64,000 bases of DNA from Pseudomonas putida S13.1.2 (GCF_000498395.2 NZ_CP010979.1:1364001-1428000); one strand, 5' to 3'. Counted from the first letter of the stretch, positions 1 to 9,496 are shown. Numbers and translations are program-made. Notes: generated by a model not told the origin, from the letters alone.

Positions 1-242
1 ACGGTCACCGGCACACCCAGCTTGCGCCCCGCATACGCTACTGCCAGGCCGGCGTTGCCGCCCGAGGAAGAAATGAACTGCTGGGCGCCACGGGCCTGAT
101 GCACTTCGCAGGCGTGGCCGACGCCGCGCAGCTTGAACGAGCCGCAAGGTTGCAGGGCATCGAGCTTGAGCCAGATGTTTCGGCCCGCGGCCAACGATAT
201 GGAACGAGATTCGATCAGGGGGGTGTGGATATGCAAGGTCAT
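1..242 (-). CDS. PLP-dependent serine/threonine dehydratase-like enzyme (N-terminal part)
   Basis: The N-terminal 80 residues of a fold-type II pyridoxal-phosphate enzyme; the rest lies beyond the window. The motif GSFKLRG contains the lysine expected to bind PLP, and SSSGGNAG is the phosphate-binding loop. Both are typical of serine/threonine dehydratases and cysteine synthase relatives. The start ATG overlaps the stop of the upstream regulator gene in an ATGA arrangement, so the two are probably co-transcribed and the enzyme is plausibly the regulator's target. The substrate (L-serine, L-threonine or a D-amino acid) cannot be decided from this fragment. Confidence 0.85.
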   Translation of the reverse strand, partial: MTLHIHTPLIESRSISLAAGRNIWLKLDALQPCGSFKLRGVGHACEVHQARGAQQFISSSGGNAGLAVAYAGRKLGVPVT

Positions 243-913
243 TGGGTGGTTCCGCGTAATTGTTCAAGGTAGTTGTAAATGGTGTAGCGGGTTACGCCGA
301 GGGCACTTGCGGCCTTTTCCACGCCGCCTTTGACGATGAACAGGCCGCGCTCCTGCATGACCCGCACGGCTTCGACCTTGGCCTGTTTGTTCATTCGGCC
401 TTGGCCGCTACGTTGCAGGGAAGCCTGGATGATCTCGCTCATCAGCAGTTCCATGTCGGCGGGTTCGCTGACGGCAGGCGTGGCCCCCAGCGGTTGGAAC
501 TGCTGGAGAAAGCTCATGGCGGCGTCCAGGCCGGTGACGTCGGTGTTGACGCAGAGGCTGGCGAAGGGGTGGCCGGTGCTGTCGCGAAAGATCGCGGTGG
601 CGCTGCGCAGGGTGCGGCCCTTGAGTGTGGTGGGGTAGTCGGGCAGTACCACCGGCTCGCTGCCGTGCTGGTCGGCTGAGGCCTGCATCAGTGCCTTGAA
701 GCCTTGGTCCTGCTCTGGGGCGGCGAGGATCGGGCTGCCGACGCTGCGGCCGGAGAGGTGACCGTTGACGATCGCTACCACGGAATGTTCCGGGTGGTCA
801 AGGTCGTGCAGGAGAATTTCCATGTTGCGTGCGGCAACGCTGCCCAGGGCCTGGATGGCAGCCTTGAGCACTGTGAGGGTGAGGTGGCGTTCTTCGCCGG
901 GGGTGATAGGCAT
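239..913 (-). CDS. YheO/DauR-like PAS and HTH transcriptional regulator
   Basis: A 224-residue regulator with an N-terminal YheO-type PAS-like domain (about residues 10-115) and a C-terminal helix-turn-helix around KAASALGVTRYTIYNYLEQL. DauR of P. aeruginosa, a D-arginine catabolism regulator, has this architecture. The ATG at 913 is preferred over an upstream TTG at 931, because family members start close to the PGEERH segment. It overlaps the following PLP-enzyme gene by 4 bases, which suggests it controls that gene, perhaps in response to an amino acid. A perfect palindrome at 937-952 just upstream could be its operator. Confidence 0.85.
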   Translation of the reverse strand: MPITPGEERHLTLTVLKAAIQALGSVAARNMEILLHDLDHPEHSVVAIVNGHLSGRSVGSPILAAPEQDQGFKALMQASADQHGSEPVVLPDYPTTLKGRTLRSATAIFRDSTGHPFASLCVNTDVTGLDAAMSFLQQFQPLGATPAVSEPADMELLMSEIIQASLQRSGQGRMNKQAKVEAVRVMQERGLFIVKGGVEKAASALGVTRYTIYNYLEQLRGTTQ

Positions 914-936
914 GGCAGATCGCAATATCAACGTTT

Positions 937-952
937 TGTGTATTTTTACACA
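937..952. promoter_or_regulatory. Perfect palindrome upstream of the regulator gene
   Basis: TGTGTATTTTTACACA is a perfect inverted repeat (TGTGTA-4-TACACA), 24 bases upstream of the ATG at 913. Its size and position suit an operator for autoregulation by the adjacent HTH protein. That role is inferred from position only. Confidence 0.45.
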
Positions 953-984
953 TAAAGTTGAATTGTGCGATCTGTGGTGGTTCT

Positions 985-1080
985 ACCGGCCCATCGCCGG
1001 CAAGCCAGCTCCCACAGGTACTGCACAACCCTTGAGATTTGCAGCTTCCTGTAGGAGCTGGCTTGCCGGCGATGGGCCGC
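985..1080. repeat. Inverted pair of Pseudomonas REP elements
   Basis: Two roughly 32-base copies of a REP sequence face each other at 985-1018 and 1048-1080. They share the core CATCGCCGGCAAGCCAGCTC and its complement and are separated by about 30 bases. Such pairs are common in intergenic DNA of the P. putida group. This one lies between the amidase stop and the regulator start and can fold into a large hairpin. Confidence 0.85.
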
Positions 1081-1099
1081 AAAGCGGCCCTTGTAAAAG

Positions 1100-2803
1100 T
1101 CAGCCCAGAGCCGGGGTGCGCGGCGGAATCATCCGGCGCGAGCCAGTCGCCTCGAAGGCTGCACCAAAGCTCAACAATGCATTGTCACTGTAAGCCCGCC
1201 CGGCAAAGGTCAGCCCCACCGGCATGCCGATATCGGCCATCACGCCCATTGGCACGGTGACGGTCGGTACACCCAGGTGACGGATCGCCAGGTTGCCGTT
1301 GGCCACCCAGATACCGTTGCTCCAGGCGATGTCTGCCGATGCCGGGTTGACGTCGGCATCGGCCGGGCCCACATCGGCCACTGTCGGGAACAACACCGCG
1401 TCCAGGCCCAGGTTGTCCATCCAGTCTTCCAGGTCCAGCTTGCGGGTGTGCTCCAGGCCGCGCAGGCCATCAGGCACGGTCTCGATCTGGTCCCAGGTCT
1501 TCAGGCCGCGCTTGGCCATGTTGACGTACTCGTCCATGCCGGCGGCCAGGTCGTCCTCACGGTTGGGCAGGGTGCCCGGGTCGTGGGGGAAGATCTGTGG
1601 GCCATCAACATCGGCCAGGCGGTTAAGCTTTGGGTCGCCGTTGGCACGCAGGAAGTCGTCAAAGGCCCAGCCCGACAGCTCCCACAGCTCGTCATGGAGG
1701 AACTCTTTGCTGACGATGCCGCGGTTGTAAACGGTCGGTGCGCCCGGGCGGTCGCCCTCGCAGTTGGACACCAGCGGAAAGTCCACTTCCAGCACTTCGG
1801 CGCCGGCCGCTTCCAGGGCCTGACGTGCTTCTTGCCACAAGTCGATCACAGTGGCGCGGGTGTTGATGCGTTGGCCAGTCGGGCCGCCGATGCCTGGTTT
1901 TTCGGAGGTGCCCGCTTCGGTATCGGCATTGATGTACATGCGCGGTACGCCAAAGCGTTTGCCCTTGAGTGCGCTGGCATCCACTGCCAGGTCCAGGTAA
2001 GAGGCAGGGCGCACAGTCGATGCCGCCGGGATCGGTACCCAGGGCTGCAGGCGCCACAGGTCGCCGCGCTTGTCAGCGTCATCGGCCACCACCACATCGA
2101 GGATTTCCAGCAGGTCGGCCATGGTGCGCGCGTAAGGGACAACCACGTCCATGGTCGGGGTCAGCGGCCAGTTTCCACGTACCGAAATCACGCCGCGCGA
2201 TGGGGTGTAGGCGCACAAGCCATTGTTGGACGCCGGCCCACGGCCGCTGGACCAGGTTTCCTCGGCCAGGCCGAAGGCACTGAAGCTGGCGGCGGTGGCG
2301 GTGCCGGCACCGTTGGACGAGCCCGAGGCGAAGGGCGCAGTCAGGAAGTTGGGGTTGTACGGGCTTTCGGCGCGGCCATACACGCCGCGCTGCATGCCAC
2401 CGTTGGCCATGGGCGGCATGTTGGTCTTGCCAAGGCACACGGCACCCGCGGCGCGCAAGCGCTCGATGGTGAAAGCGTCGCGTTGGGCGACCAGGTCCTT
2501 GAAGGCAGGGCTGCCCGAAGCGGCGGTCAGGCCTTTGACCAGGTAGCTGTCCTTGGCGGTGTAGGGGATGCCATCCAGCGGGCTCAGGACCTGGCCTTGG
2601 GCGCGGCGGGCGTCGGAGGCCTCGGCTTCTTTGAGCGCCTCGGGGTTGCGTACCACGACAGCGTTCAGGGCGGTGGCGGTGTCGGCGCCATCATAGGCGT
2701 CGATGCGCGCCAGGTAGGCCTTGACCAGCTCGACCGCCGTCGTGCGGCCCGACTCGAGCGCGTCGCGCAGCTCGGCAATGGAAACCTCGGTTACCTCGAT
2801 CAT
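1100..2803 (-). CDS. Amidase signature family hydrolase
   Basis: A 567-residue cytoplasmic amidase of the Ser-cisSer-Lys class. The catalytic lysine is in TAKDSY, the cis-serine in ASGSSNGAG, and the nucleophilic serine in ETWSSGRGPASNNG, which aligns with the usual ETDGSIRGPAS block. The last block carries unusual W-S residues before the nucleophile, but the catalytic serine is kept. The start at 2803 (MIEVTEVS) is chosen because family members begin here; an in-frame extension to 2890 has no recognisable sequence. Related enzymes hydrolyse indoleacetamide, aliphatic or aryl amides, so the substrate is unknown. It stands alone between REP elements. Confidence 0.88.
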   Translation of the reverse strand: MIEVTEVSIAELRDALESGRTTAVELVKAYLARIDAYDGADTATALNAVVVRNPEALKEAEASDARRAQGQVLSPLDGIPYTAKDSYLVKGLTAASGSPAFKDLVAQRDAFTIERLRAAGAVCLGKTNMPPMANGGMQRGVYGRAESPYNPNFLTAPFASGSSNGAGTATAASFSAFGLAEETWSSGRGPASNNGLCAYTPSRGVISVRGNWPLTPTMDVVVPYARTMADLLEILDVVVADDADKRGDLWRLQPWVPIPAASTVRPASYLDLAVDASALKGKRFGVPRMYINADTEAGTSEKPGIGGPTGQRINTRATVIDLWQEARQALEAAGAEVLEVDFPLVSNCEGDRPGAPTVYNRGIVSKEFLHDELWELSGWAFDDFLRANGDPKLNRLADVDGPQIFPHDPGTLPNREDDLAAGMDEYVNMAKRGLKTWDQIETVPDGLRGLEHTRKLDLEDWMDNLGLDAVLFPTVADVGPADADVNPASADIAWSNGIWVANGNLAIRHLGVPTVTVPMGVMADIGMPVGLTFAGRAYSDNALLSFGAAFEATGSRRMIPPRTPALG

Positions 2804-2933
2804 GCGTTCACCAAAAAAATTGTGCAGGTGGGGGCTAGTGCGAGGAGTGTACAAGAAGGGCTTGGCGGACGCAGGTTTGCGCGGGGGCAAATGGTTTTAT
2901 GCAGGGGGGCATTGTCAGGCACCAGGCGCCCCC

Positions 2934-2973
2934 TTGTGGGAGCGGCCTTGTGTCGCGAAAGGGCACTCCCACA
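2934..2973. repeat. Single REP-like palindrome
   Basis: An imperfect hairpin with outer arms GTGGGAG (2936-2942) and CTCCCAC (2966-2972) around a core typical of P. putida REP elements. It lies just past the stop of the yghU-like gene and may stabilise or terminate that leftward transcript. Confidence 0.7.
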
Positions 2974-2982
2974 CGGTCCGCG

Positions 2983-3825
2983 CTAATCGGCCAGGTCTGT
3001 GGCTGAATGGCGCTCCGGCACCTGGCTGTCTTCATCTCCCCAGGTACGGTTGACCCTGGTGCCACGCTGCACTGCAGGGCGCTGGGCAATTTCCTCTGCC
3101 CAGCGCTGCACGTTGGGGTACTCGTCCACTGCCAGGAACTGCGCCGCGTCATACAGGTTGCCGCGCACCAACTGGCCATACCACGGCCACACGGCGATAT
3201 CGGCAATGCTGTACTCATCCCCGCCCAGATAACGGCTCTCGGCCAGCCGGCGGTCGAGCACATCCAGTTGGCGCTTGGCCTCCATGGTGAAGCGGTTGAT
3301 GGCGTACTCGAATTTTTCCGGGGCGTACACGTAGAAGTGACCAAAGCCACCACCCAGGTAAGGTGCTGCGCCCATTTGCCAGAACAGCCAGTTCAGGCTC
3401 TCGGTCCGTGCTGCTGGTGATTTTGGCAGCAGTGCGCCGAACTTGTCCGCAAGGTACAGCAGGATCGACCCCGATTCGAATACCCGCACAGGCGGTTCGA
3501 CGCTGCGGTCGAGCAGGGCAGGGATCTTCGAGTTGGGGTTGACCTGGACAAAACCGCTAGAAAACTGGTCGCCCTCGCCAATGCGGATCAGCCAGGCATC
3601 GTACTCGGCGGCGGTATGGCCCAGGGCAAGCAGCTCTTCAAGGGCAATGGTGACCTTGACGCCATTGGGTGTGGCCAAGGAATACAGCTGCAGCGGGTGC
3701 TTGCCCAGCGGCAGGTCCTTGTCGTGCGTCGGGCCGGCAACCGGGCGGTTGATGCTGGCGAACTGGCCGCCGGACGCTGCTTCGTTGCGCCACACCTTGG
3801 GTGGCACGTAGGCGGGCTTGCTCAT
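2983..3825 (-). CDS. yghU: YghU-type glutathione transferase / disulfide-bond oxidoreductase
   Basis: A 280-residue nu-class glutathione transferase. The N-terminal thioredoxin-fold domain includes TPNGVKV, NPNSKIPALLD (cis-proline) and ESGSILLYLA, the glutathione-binding segments. An all-helical C-terminal domain follows, with SIADIAVWPWYG near residue 205. Enzymes of this type bind two glutathiones and act as disulfide-bond reductases or peroxidases rather than classical conjugating transferases. A GAAGGAG ribosome site lies about 9 bases before ATG 3825. The gene is monocistronic with a REP hairpin behind it. Confidence 0.93.
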   Translation of the reverse strand: MSKPAYVPPKVWRNEAASGGQFASINRPVAGPTHDKDLPLGKHPLQLYSLATPNGVKVTIALEELLALGHTAAEYDAWLIRIGEGDQFSSGFVQVNPNSKIPALLDRSVEPPVRVFESGSILLYLADKFGALLPKSPAARTESLNWLFWQMGAAPYLGGGFGHFYVYAPEKFEYAINRFTMEAKRQLDVLDRRLAESRYLGGDEYSIADIAVWPWYGQLVRGNLYDAAQFLAVDEYPNVQRWAEEIAQRPAVQRGTRVNRTWGDEDSQVPERHSATDLAD

Positions 3826-4024
3826 GCATGAATCTCCTTCATTGGCGCGAAACGGTCACATAAGACGTGGACCTGTATCTATGCCACGGGTTCGACGCCA
3901 TGCGCAAATGCAGAGAATGCGCGCGCAACGTGCATAACGATGGTTTCATCCAGTTTTCATCCGGCGCAGGCCAGGCCGGCTCTATGCTGGGCTTTCTCTT
4001 CGCCCTGCAAGGTACCGCCGGCCG

Positions 4025-5071
4025 ATGACTGTTCCCCGCTGCTTGTTGGCGATGGTCCTGCTCGGCGGCCTGCTGGCCCATGCCGAAGCTGCGCCGTGGG
4101 TTGCCGGCCTGCACCACATGACCTTGGCCGACCCAGTCGATAGCCGGCCGATGCAAGCGCTGGCGTTCTACCCGGCTACTGGTAAAACCCGTAGCAGCCG
4201 TATAGACGGCTATCCAGTCGACGTGGCAGAAGAGGCGCCCGTCGCCAGGGGCCGGTATCCATTACTGGTGTTGTCCCACGGCAATACCGGTAGCCCGTTG
4301 GCGCTGCATTACCTGGCCACCTCGTTGGCGCGGCGAGGGTTCGTGGTGGTGGCGGTAGTGCACCCGGGGGACAACGCCCGCGACCACAGTCGGCTGGGCA
4401 CTCTGAGCAATCTGTATGGCCGGCCGCTGCAAGTCAGTGCCGCGATCACCGCAGCCCGCGATGATGCATTGGTCGGGCCTTACCTGGACGAAGGCAGGGT
4501 GGGCGTGATCGGTTATTCGGCGGGTGGCGAAACCGCATTGATCCTTTCCGGCGCACGCCCGGATTTGGACCGCCTGCGCCAGTATTGCCTGGAGCGCCCG
4601 AACGACGCAGACGCCTGCAAGACCCACGGTATATTGATTGCCGACCGCAGCGAACTCGCGGCGCAGGCCGATCAGCGGGTAGGGGCGGTGATGTTGATGG
4701 CGCCGCTGAGCCTGCTGTTCGGGCGCCACGCCTTGGCCGGGGTTCAAGTGCCAGCCCTGATCTACAGCGGTGATAGCGACCAACTGGTGGCGGTGGACCG
4801 CAATGCCGAGGCCCTGGCCCGCAAGCTGCCGGTCACACCCGATTACCGCCTGTTGGCCGGTGCCGGCCACTTTGTGTTCATGGCCCACTGCGACGCCGAC
4901 CAGTACGCGCGGATGCCGGCATTGTGCAAAGACGCCGAGGGCGTGGATCGCCGCCATATCCATCATTCGCTGGAACGTGAAACGGCAGCGTTCTTCCGGC
5001 AGGCACTGGGCGCGCCGCAACTGGCCGAGCGGTCAGCCGCTGCGAGCGCGCCGGGACAGCAACAGCGTTAG
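4025..5071 (+). CDS. Secreted alpha/beta hydrolase (dienelactone hydrolase / PAF-acetylhydrolase-like)
   Basis: A 348-residue protein with an N-terminal signal peptide (residues 1-22, ending AEA) and an alpha/beta-hydrolase domain. The nucleophile elbow is GYSAGG, the acid is probably in SGDSDQLV, and the histidine is in AGHFVF. The oxyanion-hole region reads VLSHGNTGS. The family is generally annotated as a predicted dienelactone hydrolase; the real substrate, probably an ester, is unknown. Two cysteine-containing segments (YCLERPNDADAC and AHCDAD...LC) suggest disulfides in the periplasm. Its last 39 bases overlap the end of the convergent MFS gene. Confidence 0.85.
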   Translation: MTVPRCLLAMVLLGGLLAHAEAAPWVAGLHHMTLADPVDSRPMQALAFYPATGKTRSSRIDGYPVDVAEEAPVARGRYPLLVLSHGNTGSPLALHYLATSLARRGFVVVAVVHPGDNARDHSRLGTLSNLYGRPLQVSAAITAARDDALVGPYLDEGRVGVIGYSAGGETALILSGARPDLDRLRQYCLERPNDADACKTHGILIADRSELAAQADQRVGAVMLMAPLSLLFGRHALAGVQVPALIYSGDSDQLVAVDRNAEALARKLPVTPDYRLLAGAGHFVFMAHCDADQYARMPALCKDAEGVDRRHIHHSLERETAAFFRQALGAPQLAERSAAASAPGQQQR

Positions 5072-6226
5072 ACCCACCCCGGCCAGGGCGAGCAGGGCCG
5101 CCACGCAGAAGATCGAGGCGTACCCCAGGTGCACGGCTACTGCGCCCATTACTGGCCCGGCGATAGCCAGGGCCATATCGAAGAACACCGCATAGGCCCC
5201 CAGCCCCGCACCGCGGCTGTTGCTGGGGACCTGCTTGATGGCCTCCACGCCCAGCGCCGGGTATACCAGCGACAGCCCGAAACCGGTAAGCCCTGCGCCG
5301 ACCAATGCCCAGGCCGGCGAAGGCGCCAGCCACAGCAAGCTCAGGCCGAGTACTTCAGTGGCCATGCAGGCGACCGCTACGTTGTAACCACCAAAGCGGT
5401 TGACCGCATTGACGAACAGCAGACGCGAAAGGATGAAGCACACACCAAACGCACTCAGGCACCAGGCTGCGCCTAGCCAACCGCGCTCCAGGTAGTACAA
5501 GGTGACGAAGGTGGTCAGCGTGCCGTAGCCGATCGAGGCCAGGGTCAGCCCAAGACCGCATGGCGCGACCCGGGCAAACGCCGACCAGAACGGCAGGCGC
5601 TCGCCACGCACCACCATCACGTCGGCACGCTTGCGCAACACCAGCAGGGCAAGGGTTGCCAGCACCAGCAAAGCAGGGCCCAACACGCTGAAGTCCAGCC
5701 CATCCACGGCCAACACACCCAGTGGCGCGCCAATCGCAATCGCGCCGTAGGAGGCGATGCCGTTCCATGAGATCACCCTGGCGGTGTGTTCGGGGCCGAC
5801 CTGGCTGATGCCCCAGCTCAAGGTGGCCACACCAATCAGCCCTTGGGCGATGCCGAGCAGCAAACGGCCCACAAGTAGCAGCGCCAGGCTCAGCAGCGGC
5901 AGCGTCAGCGTCCAGGCCGATAGCAGGGTCAATACCCCGCAGCCGGCAATTCCCATCAGGCCGAAACGGATGGCTTGCTTGCCCCCGCGGGTATCTGCAA
6001 CGCGCCCGGCAAACGGGCGGCTGAGCAGGGTGGCCAGGTATTGCAGGCCAATGGTTACTCCGGCGATCACTGCACCAAAGCCCAGTTGGTCGTGCACGTA
6101 GCTGGGTAGCACCGCAATCGGCAGGCCGATGCAGAGGAAGGCAATGAAGGTGTAGAAAACGATCGACAGGATCTGCTGAGTGATGTGCAGCGTGTTGCTG
6201 GCGGGGGCAGGTTGTTGCGCGGTCAT
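5033..6226 (-). CDS. MFS transporter, YhhS/YfcJ-like
   Basis: A 397-residue inner-membrane protein with about 12 predicted transmembrane helices. The MFS signature between helices 2 and 3 is present as LSRPFAGRVADTRGGKQ. Overall it resembles the E. coli YhhS/YfcJ group of proton-coupled exporters. The family includes suspected arabinose or drug exporters, so the cargo is not predictable. It converges on and overlaps the hydrolase gene by 39 bases, which leaves no room for a separate terminator. Confidence 0.87.
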   Translation of the reverse strand: MTAQQPAPASNTLHITQQILSIVFYTFIAFLCIGLPIAVLPSYVHDQLGFGAVIAGVTIGLQYLATLLSRPFAGRVADTRGGKQAIRFGLMGIAGCGVLTLLSAWTLTLPLLSLALLLVGRLLLGIAQGLIGVATLSWGISQVGPEHTARVISWNGIASYGAIAIGAPLGVLAVDGLDFSVLGPALLVLATLALLVLRKRADVMVVRGERLPFWSAFARVAPCGLGLTLASIGYGTLTTFVTLYYLERGWLGAAWCLSAFGVCFILSRLLFVNAVNRFGGYNVAVACMATEVLGLSLLWLAPSPAWALVGAGLTGFGLSLVYPALGVEAIKQVPSNSRGAGLGAYAVFFDMALAIAGPVMGAVAVHLGYASIFCVAALLALAGVGLTLLLSRRARSG

Positions 6227-6346
6227 GGGCTCTTTCGCGGGCGGCCGGTTGGGCGTGGTCCCATGATGGCTGTTACATGAAGGAAATGAAAGCAGGCTAA
6301 CGAATTATTCGTCGGGTTGTGTCAGCTGTGGGGCTGGCGGTGGGAT

Positions 6347-6368
6347 CTTCGCGGGCAAGCCCGCGAAG
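6347..6368. terminator. REP-type hairpin behind ybiT
   Basis: A perfect 10-base-pair stem, CTTCGCGGGC / GCCCGCGAAG, with a 2-base loop. It sits 44 bases past the ybiT stop. It has the sequence of a P. putida REP core and lacks a clear U-tract in either direction, so it may protect or terminate the ybiT transcript. Confidence 0.6.
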
Positions 6369-6411
6369 AGGCGGGCCCAGCCATACACAATGGCCAGGCC
6401 TTACCCATCAA

Positions 6412-7998
6412 TCAGACCAGTACGCCTTGGCTGCGCAGGTAATCGTCGTAGGTGCCGCTGAAGTCCACCACGCCATCGGGCGACAGCTCGATGATGCGCG
6501 TGGCCAACGACGACACGAACTCACGGTCGTGGCTGACGAACAACAAGGTGCCCGGATAGTTTTCCAGCGCCAGGTTCAGCGCCTCGATCGATTCCATGTC
6601 CAGGTGGTTGGTTGGCTCGTCCATCACCAGCACGTTCGGCTTTTGCAGGATCAGCTTGCCGAACAGCATCCGGCCTTGCTCACCACCGGAGATCACCTTC
6701 ACCGACTTGAGGATCTCGTCGTTGGAGAACAGCATGCGCCCCAGGGTGCCGCGAATCACCTGCTCGCCGGAGGTCCACTGGCCCATCCAGTCGAACAGGC
6801 TCAGGTCGTCTTCAAAGTCGTGAGCGTGGTCCTGGGCGTAGTAGCCCACTTCGGCACTGTCGGTCCATTTCACCGATCCGGCATCCGGGGTCATTTCGCC
6901 GACCAGGGTACGCAGCAGGGTAGTCTTGCCAATACCGTTGGGGCCGATGATCGCAACGCGCTCGCCCGCTTCGACGGTAATGTCGAAGTTCTTGAACAGC
7001 ACCTTGTCGTCGAAGGCTTTCGCCATCTTCTCGACCACTACCGCCTGGCGGTGCAGCTTTTTGGTCTGCTCGAAGCGGATGAACGGGCTGACACGGCTGG
7101 AAGGCTTCACCTCGGCCAGCTGGATCTTGTCGATCTGCTTGGCGCGCGAAGTCGCCTGCTTGGCCTTGGAGGCGTTGGCCGAGAAGCGGCTGACGAAGGT
7201 CTGCAGTTCGGCGATCTGGGCCTTTTTCTTGGCGTTGTCCGACAGCAACTGCTCACGCGACTGGGTGGCCGCAGTCATGTACTCGTCATAGTTGCCCGGG
7301 AACAGGCGCAGCTCGCCGTAGTCCAGGTCGGCCATGTGGGTGCAGACGCTGTTGAGGAAGTGGCGGTCGTGGGAAATGATGATCATGGTGCTGTTACGCG
7401 CCGTGAGGATCGTTTCCAGCCAGCGGATGGTGTTGATATCCAGGTGGTTGGTCGGTTCGTCGAGCAGCAGCACGTCCGGGTCCGAGAACAGTGCCTGGGC
7501 CAACAGCACACGCAGCTTCCAGCCTGGCGCCACTTCGCTCATCGGGCCGAAGTGTTGCTCCAGGGGGATACCCAGGCCCAGCAGCAGTTCGCCGGCGCGG
7601 GATTCGGCAGTGTAGCCGTCCATTTCGGCGAATTCGGTTTCCAGTTCGGCGACGGCCATGCCGTCTTCCTCGGTCATTTCTGGCAGCGAATAGATACGGT
7701 CGCGCTCGGCCTTGACCTTCCACAGCTGGCCGTGGCCCATGATCACGGTGTCGATCACGGTGAATTCTTCATAGGCGAACTGGTCCTGGCGCAGCTTGCC
7801 CAGGCGCGTGTTCGGCTCGAGCATGACCTGGCCGCCGGATGGCTCCAGGTCGCCGCCAAGGATCTTCATGAAGGTCGACTTGCCGCAACCGTTGGCGCCG
7901 ATCAGGCCGTAGCGGTTGCCGTTGTTGAATTTTACGGAAACGTTTTCGAACAGCGGCTTGGAGCCGAACTGCATGGTGATGTTAGCGGTAGAAATCAA
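6412..7998 (-). CDS. ybiT: ABC-F family ATPase YbiT
   Basis: A 528-residue soluble ABC-F protein with two nucleotide-binding domains and no membrane segment. Walker A motifs are GANGCGKST (about residue 37) and GPNGIGKTT (about 350). Walker B/H-loop blocks are [11 protein letters not shown]...SHDRHF and [11 protein letters not shown]...SHDREF. The second signature is ISGGEQGRM, while the first is degenerate (VAPGWKLRV), as is usual in YbiT. ABC-F proteins bind the ribosomal E-site region and act in translation. The prophage integrase gene ends 33 bases upstream of its start, so integration may have altered its promoter. Confidence 0.95.
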   Translation of the reverse strand: MISTANITMQFGSKPLFENVSVKFNNGNRYGLIGANGCGKSTFMKILGGDLEPSGGQVMLEPNTRLGKLRQDQFAYEEFTVIDTVIMGHGQLWKVKAERDRIYSLPEMTEEDGMAVAELETEFAEMDGYTAESRAGELLLGLGIPLEQHFGPMSEVAPGWKLRVLLAQALFSDPDVLLLDEPTNHLDINTIRWLETILTARNSTMIIISHDRHFLNSVCTHMADLDYGELRLFPGNYDEYMTAATQSREQLLSDNAKKKAQIAELQTFVSRFSANASKAKQATSRAKQIDKIQLAEVKPSSRVSPFIRFEQTKKLHRQAVVVEKMAKAFDDKVLFKNFDITVEAGERVAIIGPNGIGKTTLLRTLVGEMTPDAGSVKWTDSAEVGYYAQDHAHDFEDDLSLFDWMGQWTSGEQVIRGTLGRMLFSNDEILKSVKVISGGEQGRMLFGKLILQKPNVLVMDEPTNHLDMESIEALNLALENYPGTLLFVSHDREFVSSLATRIIELSPDGVVDFSGTYDDYLRSQGVLV

Positions 7999-8030
7999 GT
8001 GCTTGTCCTGCGGGGGTTCCAGAGGTGTAT

Positions 8031-9245
8031 TTAGGCCCTCTCGTCAGTTTTGGGCCAATTTTGGGCCAATTCGACTCGGGGCGGCAGCTTCTCCAGCTCC
8101 CTCCAGTCCGAGGAGGAGCTGATCCATTTCGCGTAGGTAGAGAGCAACATCTCGACGCTGTGGCCGAGCTGGCTCGCGATGAACGCGGGGTTCATCCCAG
8201 ACATCAGGCACATGGTTGCGTAGGTGTGGCGGGTGTCGTACTGACGGCGTTCACGGATGTTCAGCGCCTTCAGCGCCGATTTGAAGTGGCGGATTGTAAC
8301 ACTTGGCTCGTTAATCCACAGCCCACCTTTGCTAGGTTGGAACACGAAGGGGCTAGTAGGGTGGGCCGACTTGGACGCCATGCGACGAAGAGTAGCCATT
8401 CGCTGGGCCTGGTTGATGGCGTTTAGTGCTCGCTCGTTTAACAGGACCACCCGATGATGCTTGGTTTTCGTGCGTTCCTGGGGGGCACGGTTAACGATGA
8501 TCCGGCGAACCGTCGCGGAGCGCTGATCAAGGTCGATGTCCTCCCACTTCAGGCCCATTGCTTCGCCAGGGCGGACTCCAGTAAAGAAGCAAAACTCGAA
8601 GAACGCTGCGTAGATCTGCGAGTATTTCTGAAGCGTCGCATACAGGTGGGAGATTATCGCCTCTGCTTCCGCCCTGGTGTAAGGGTCTACGACCTTCTTG
8701 ACGGCCCTTGGCTTATCGAGCGAGTTGGTGGGGTTCTTGGCGATCAAACCATCGAGGACCGCTGTCTTGAAAACGCTGGACAGCTTGATGATCGCATTCC
8801 GCTTGACGCCAACTGACGTCCACTGGATCTGCGAAATGACCCCGCGAAGCATGGTCGGCGTGATCATGTCTATCCGGCGTAGGCCGAGGTACGGCATCCA
8901 GTAGATGTTGAACACGCTCTTGTAGTTGTTGCGGGTGCCTTCGACGATGTGGCGACTATCCAGCCACATCTGGGTGTAGGCGCCCAGGCTCGGGATGGAC
9001 TCCGCCGTCCGGCGGGCCACCTCCGAGCCCGGGAATAGCTCGGCATACTTCTCGTCGTCCAGCAGGTCGTGGCGGATCAGGTTTACTACTTGATCACGTA
9101 CACGGCTGGCTGCGCGGATGCCCTGCGCCGTCGGGGGATGGGCGAGGGTTTCCCCGCGACGCTCACCGTTCCAAGTGAAACGGATTCGGAGCGAGTCTCC
9201 TCGGATTTCAATTCCAGGGGGCAGACCCACAGGCTTTCGAGCCAT
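8031..9245 (-). CDS. int: Prophage integrase, tyrosine recombinase with DUF3596-type arm-binding domain
   Basis: A 404-residue site-specific recombinase. The N-terminus (residues 1-70, [20 protein letters not shown]) matches the arm-type DNA-binding domain of phage integrases. The catalytic domain has Arg in [11 protein letters not shown], the box YDTRHTYAT (Tyr replacing the more common His before xxR), LGH, and the nucleophilic Tyr in STYAKW. It lies at the left prophage edge, reading outward towards ybiT, as expected for a lambdoid integrase next to attL. Its 5' end overlaps the excisionase-like gene by 160 bases. The 3' end contains an 11-base tandem repeat, TTTTGGGCCAA, in the coding sequence. 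Confidence 0.93.
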   Translation of the reverse strand: MARKPVGLPPGIEIRGDSLRIRFTWNGERRGETLAHPPTAQGIRAASRVRDQVVNLIRHDLLDDEKYAELFPGSEVARRTAESIPSLGAYTQMWLDSRHIVEGTRNNYKSVFNIYWMPYLGLRRIDMITPTMLRGVISQIQWTSVGVKRNAIIKLSSVFKTAVLDGLIAKNPTNSLDKPRAVKKVVDPYTRAEAEAIISHLYATLQKYSQIYAAFFEFCFFTGVRPGEAMGLKWEDIDLDQRSATVRRIIVNRAPQERTKTKHHRVVLLNERALNAINQAQRMATLRRMASKSAHPTSPFVFQPSKGGLWINEPSVTIRHFKSALKALNIRERRQYDTRHTYATMCLMSGMNPAFIASQLGHSVEMLLSTYAKWISSSSDWRELEKLPPRVELAQNWPKTDERA

Positions 9246-9460
9246 TCCTCATATCTCCATCTGCTGTACATGATGTTGCGGCCGTTCTTATTCCAGACGC
9301 CTTCAGGGATTTTCCCGCGCTGGCGCCGGGTCTGAAGCGCTCGCAGCGTGATTCCCAGCAGTTCGGCCATCTTTTCCTCCGTTACCTTGTCCATTTCCTG
9401 GGCAACGGCCTCTTCCACCCCGGCGCGTTCATCGCCTGGCTTCTTCCTTTTTGAATGCAT
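9086..9460 (-). CDS. xis: Excisionase-like protein
   Basis: A 124-residue basic protein. Residues about 30-80 (KMAELLGITLRALQTRRQRG...) form a winged-helix segment resembling phage excisionases that bend attachment-site DNA and favour excision. The ATG at 9460 has a GGAG about 7 bases upstream and is preferred to a GTG at 9472. The last 53 codons overlap the integrase start by 160 bases, far more than the short overlap in lambda, so xis and int translation must be coupled or one reading frame end is dispensable. The C-terminal tail has no recognisable domain. Confidence 0.75.
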   Translation of the reverse strand: MHSKRKKPGDERAGVEEAVAQEMDKVTEEKMAELLGITLRALQTRRQRGKIPEGVWNKNGRNIMYSRWRYEEWLESLWVCPLELKSEETRSESVSLGTVSVAGKPSPIPRRRRASAQPAVYVIK

Positions 9461-9496
9461 GTTGGTCTCCACGCCGCCGGTGGCGGCAGGTTGGGG

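Noticed and set aside
1277..2986. 569-codon open frame on the plus strand
   Set aside because: It is antisense to the amidase gene, whose catalytic motifs are clear; long antisense frames are normal in this high-GC DNA.
6319..8034. 571-codon open frame on the plus strand
   Set aside because: Antisense shadow of ybiT; its composition is His/Gln/Val-rich without any motif.
8041..8072. Tandem TTTTGGGCCAA repeat as the attachment core
   Set aside because: It encodes the C-terminal end of the integrase, and no third copy was seen near the right prophage end.
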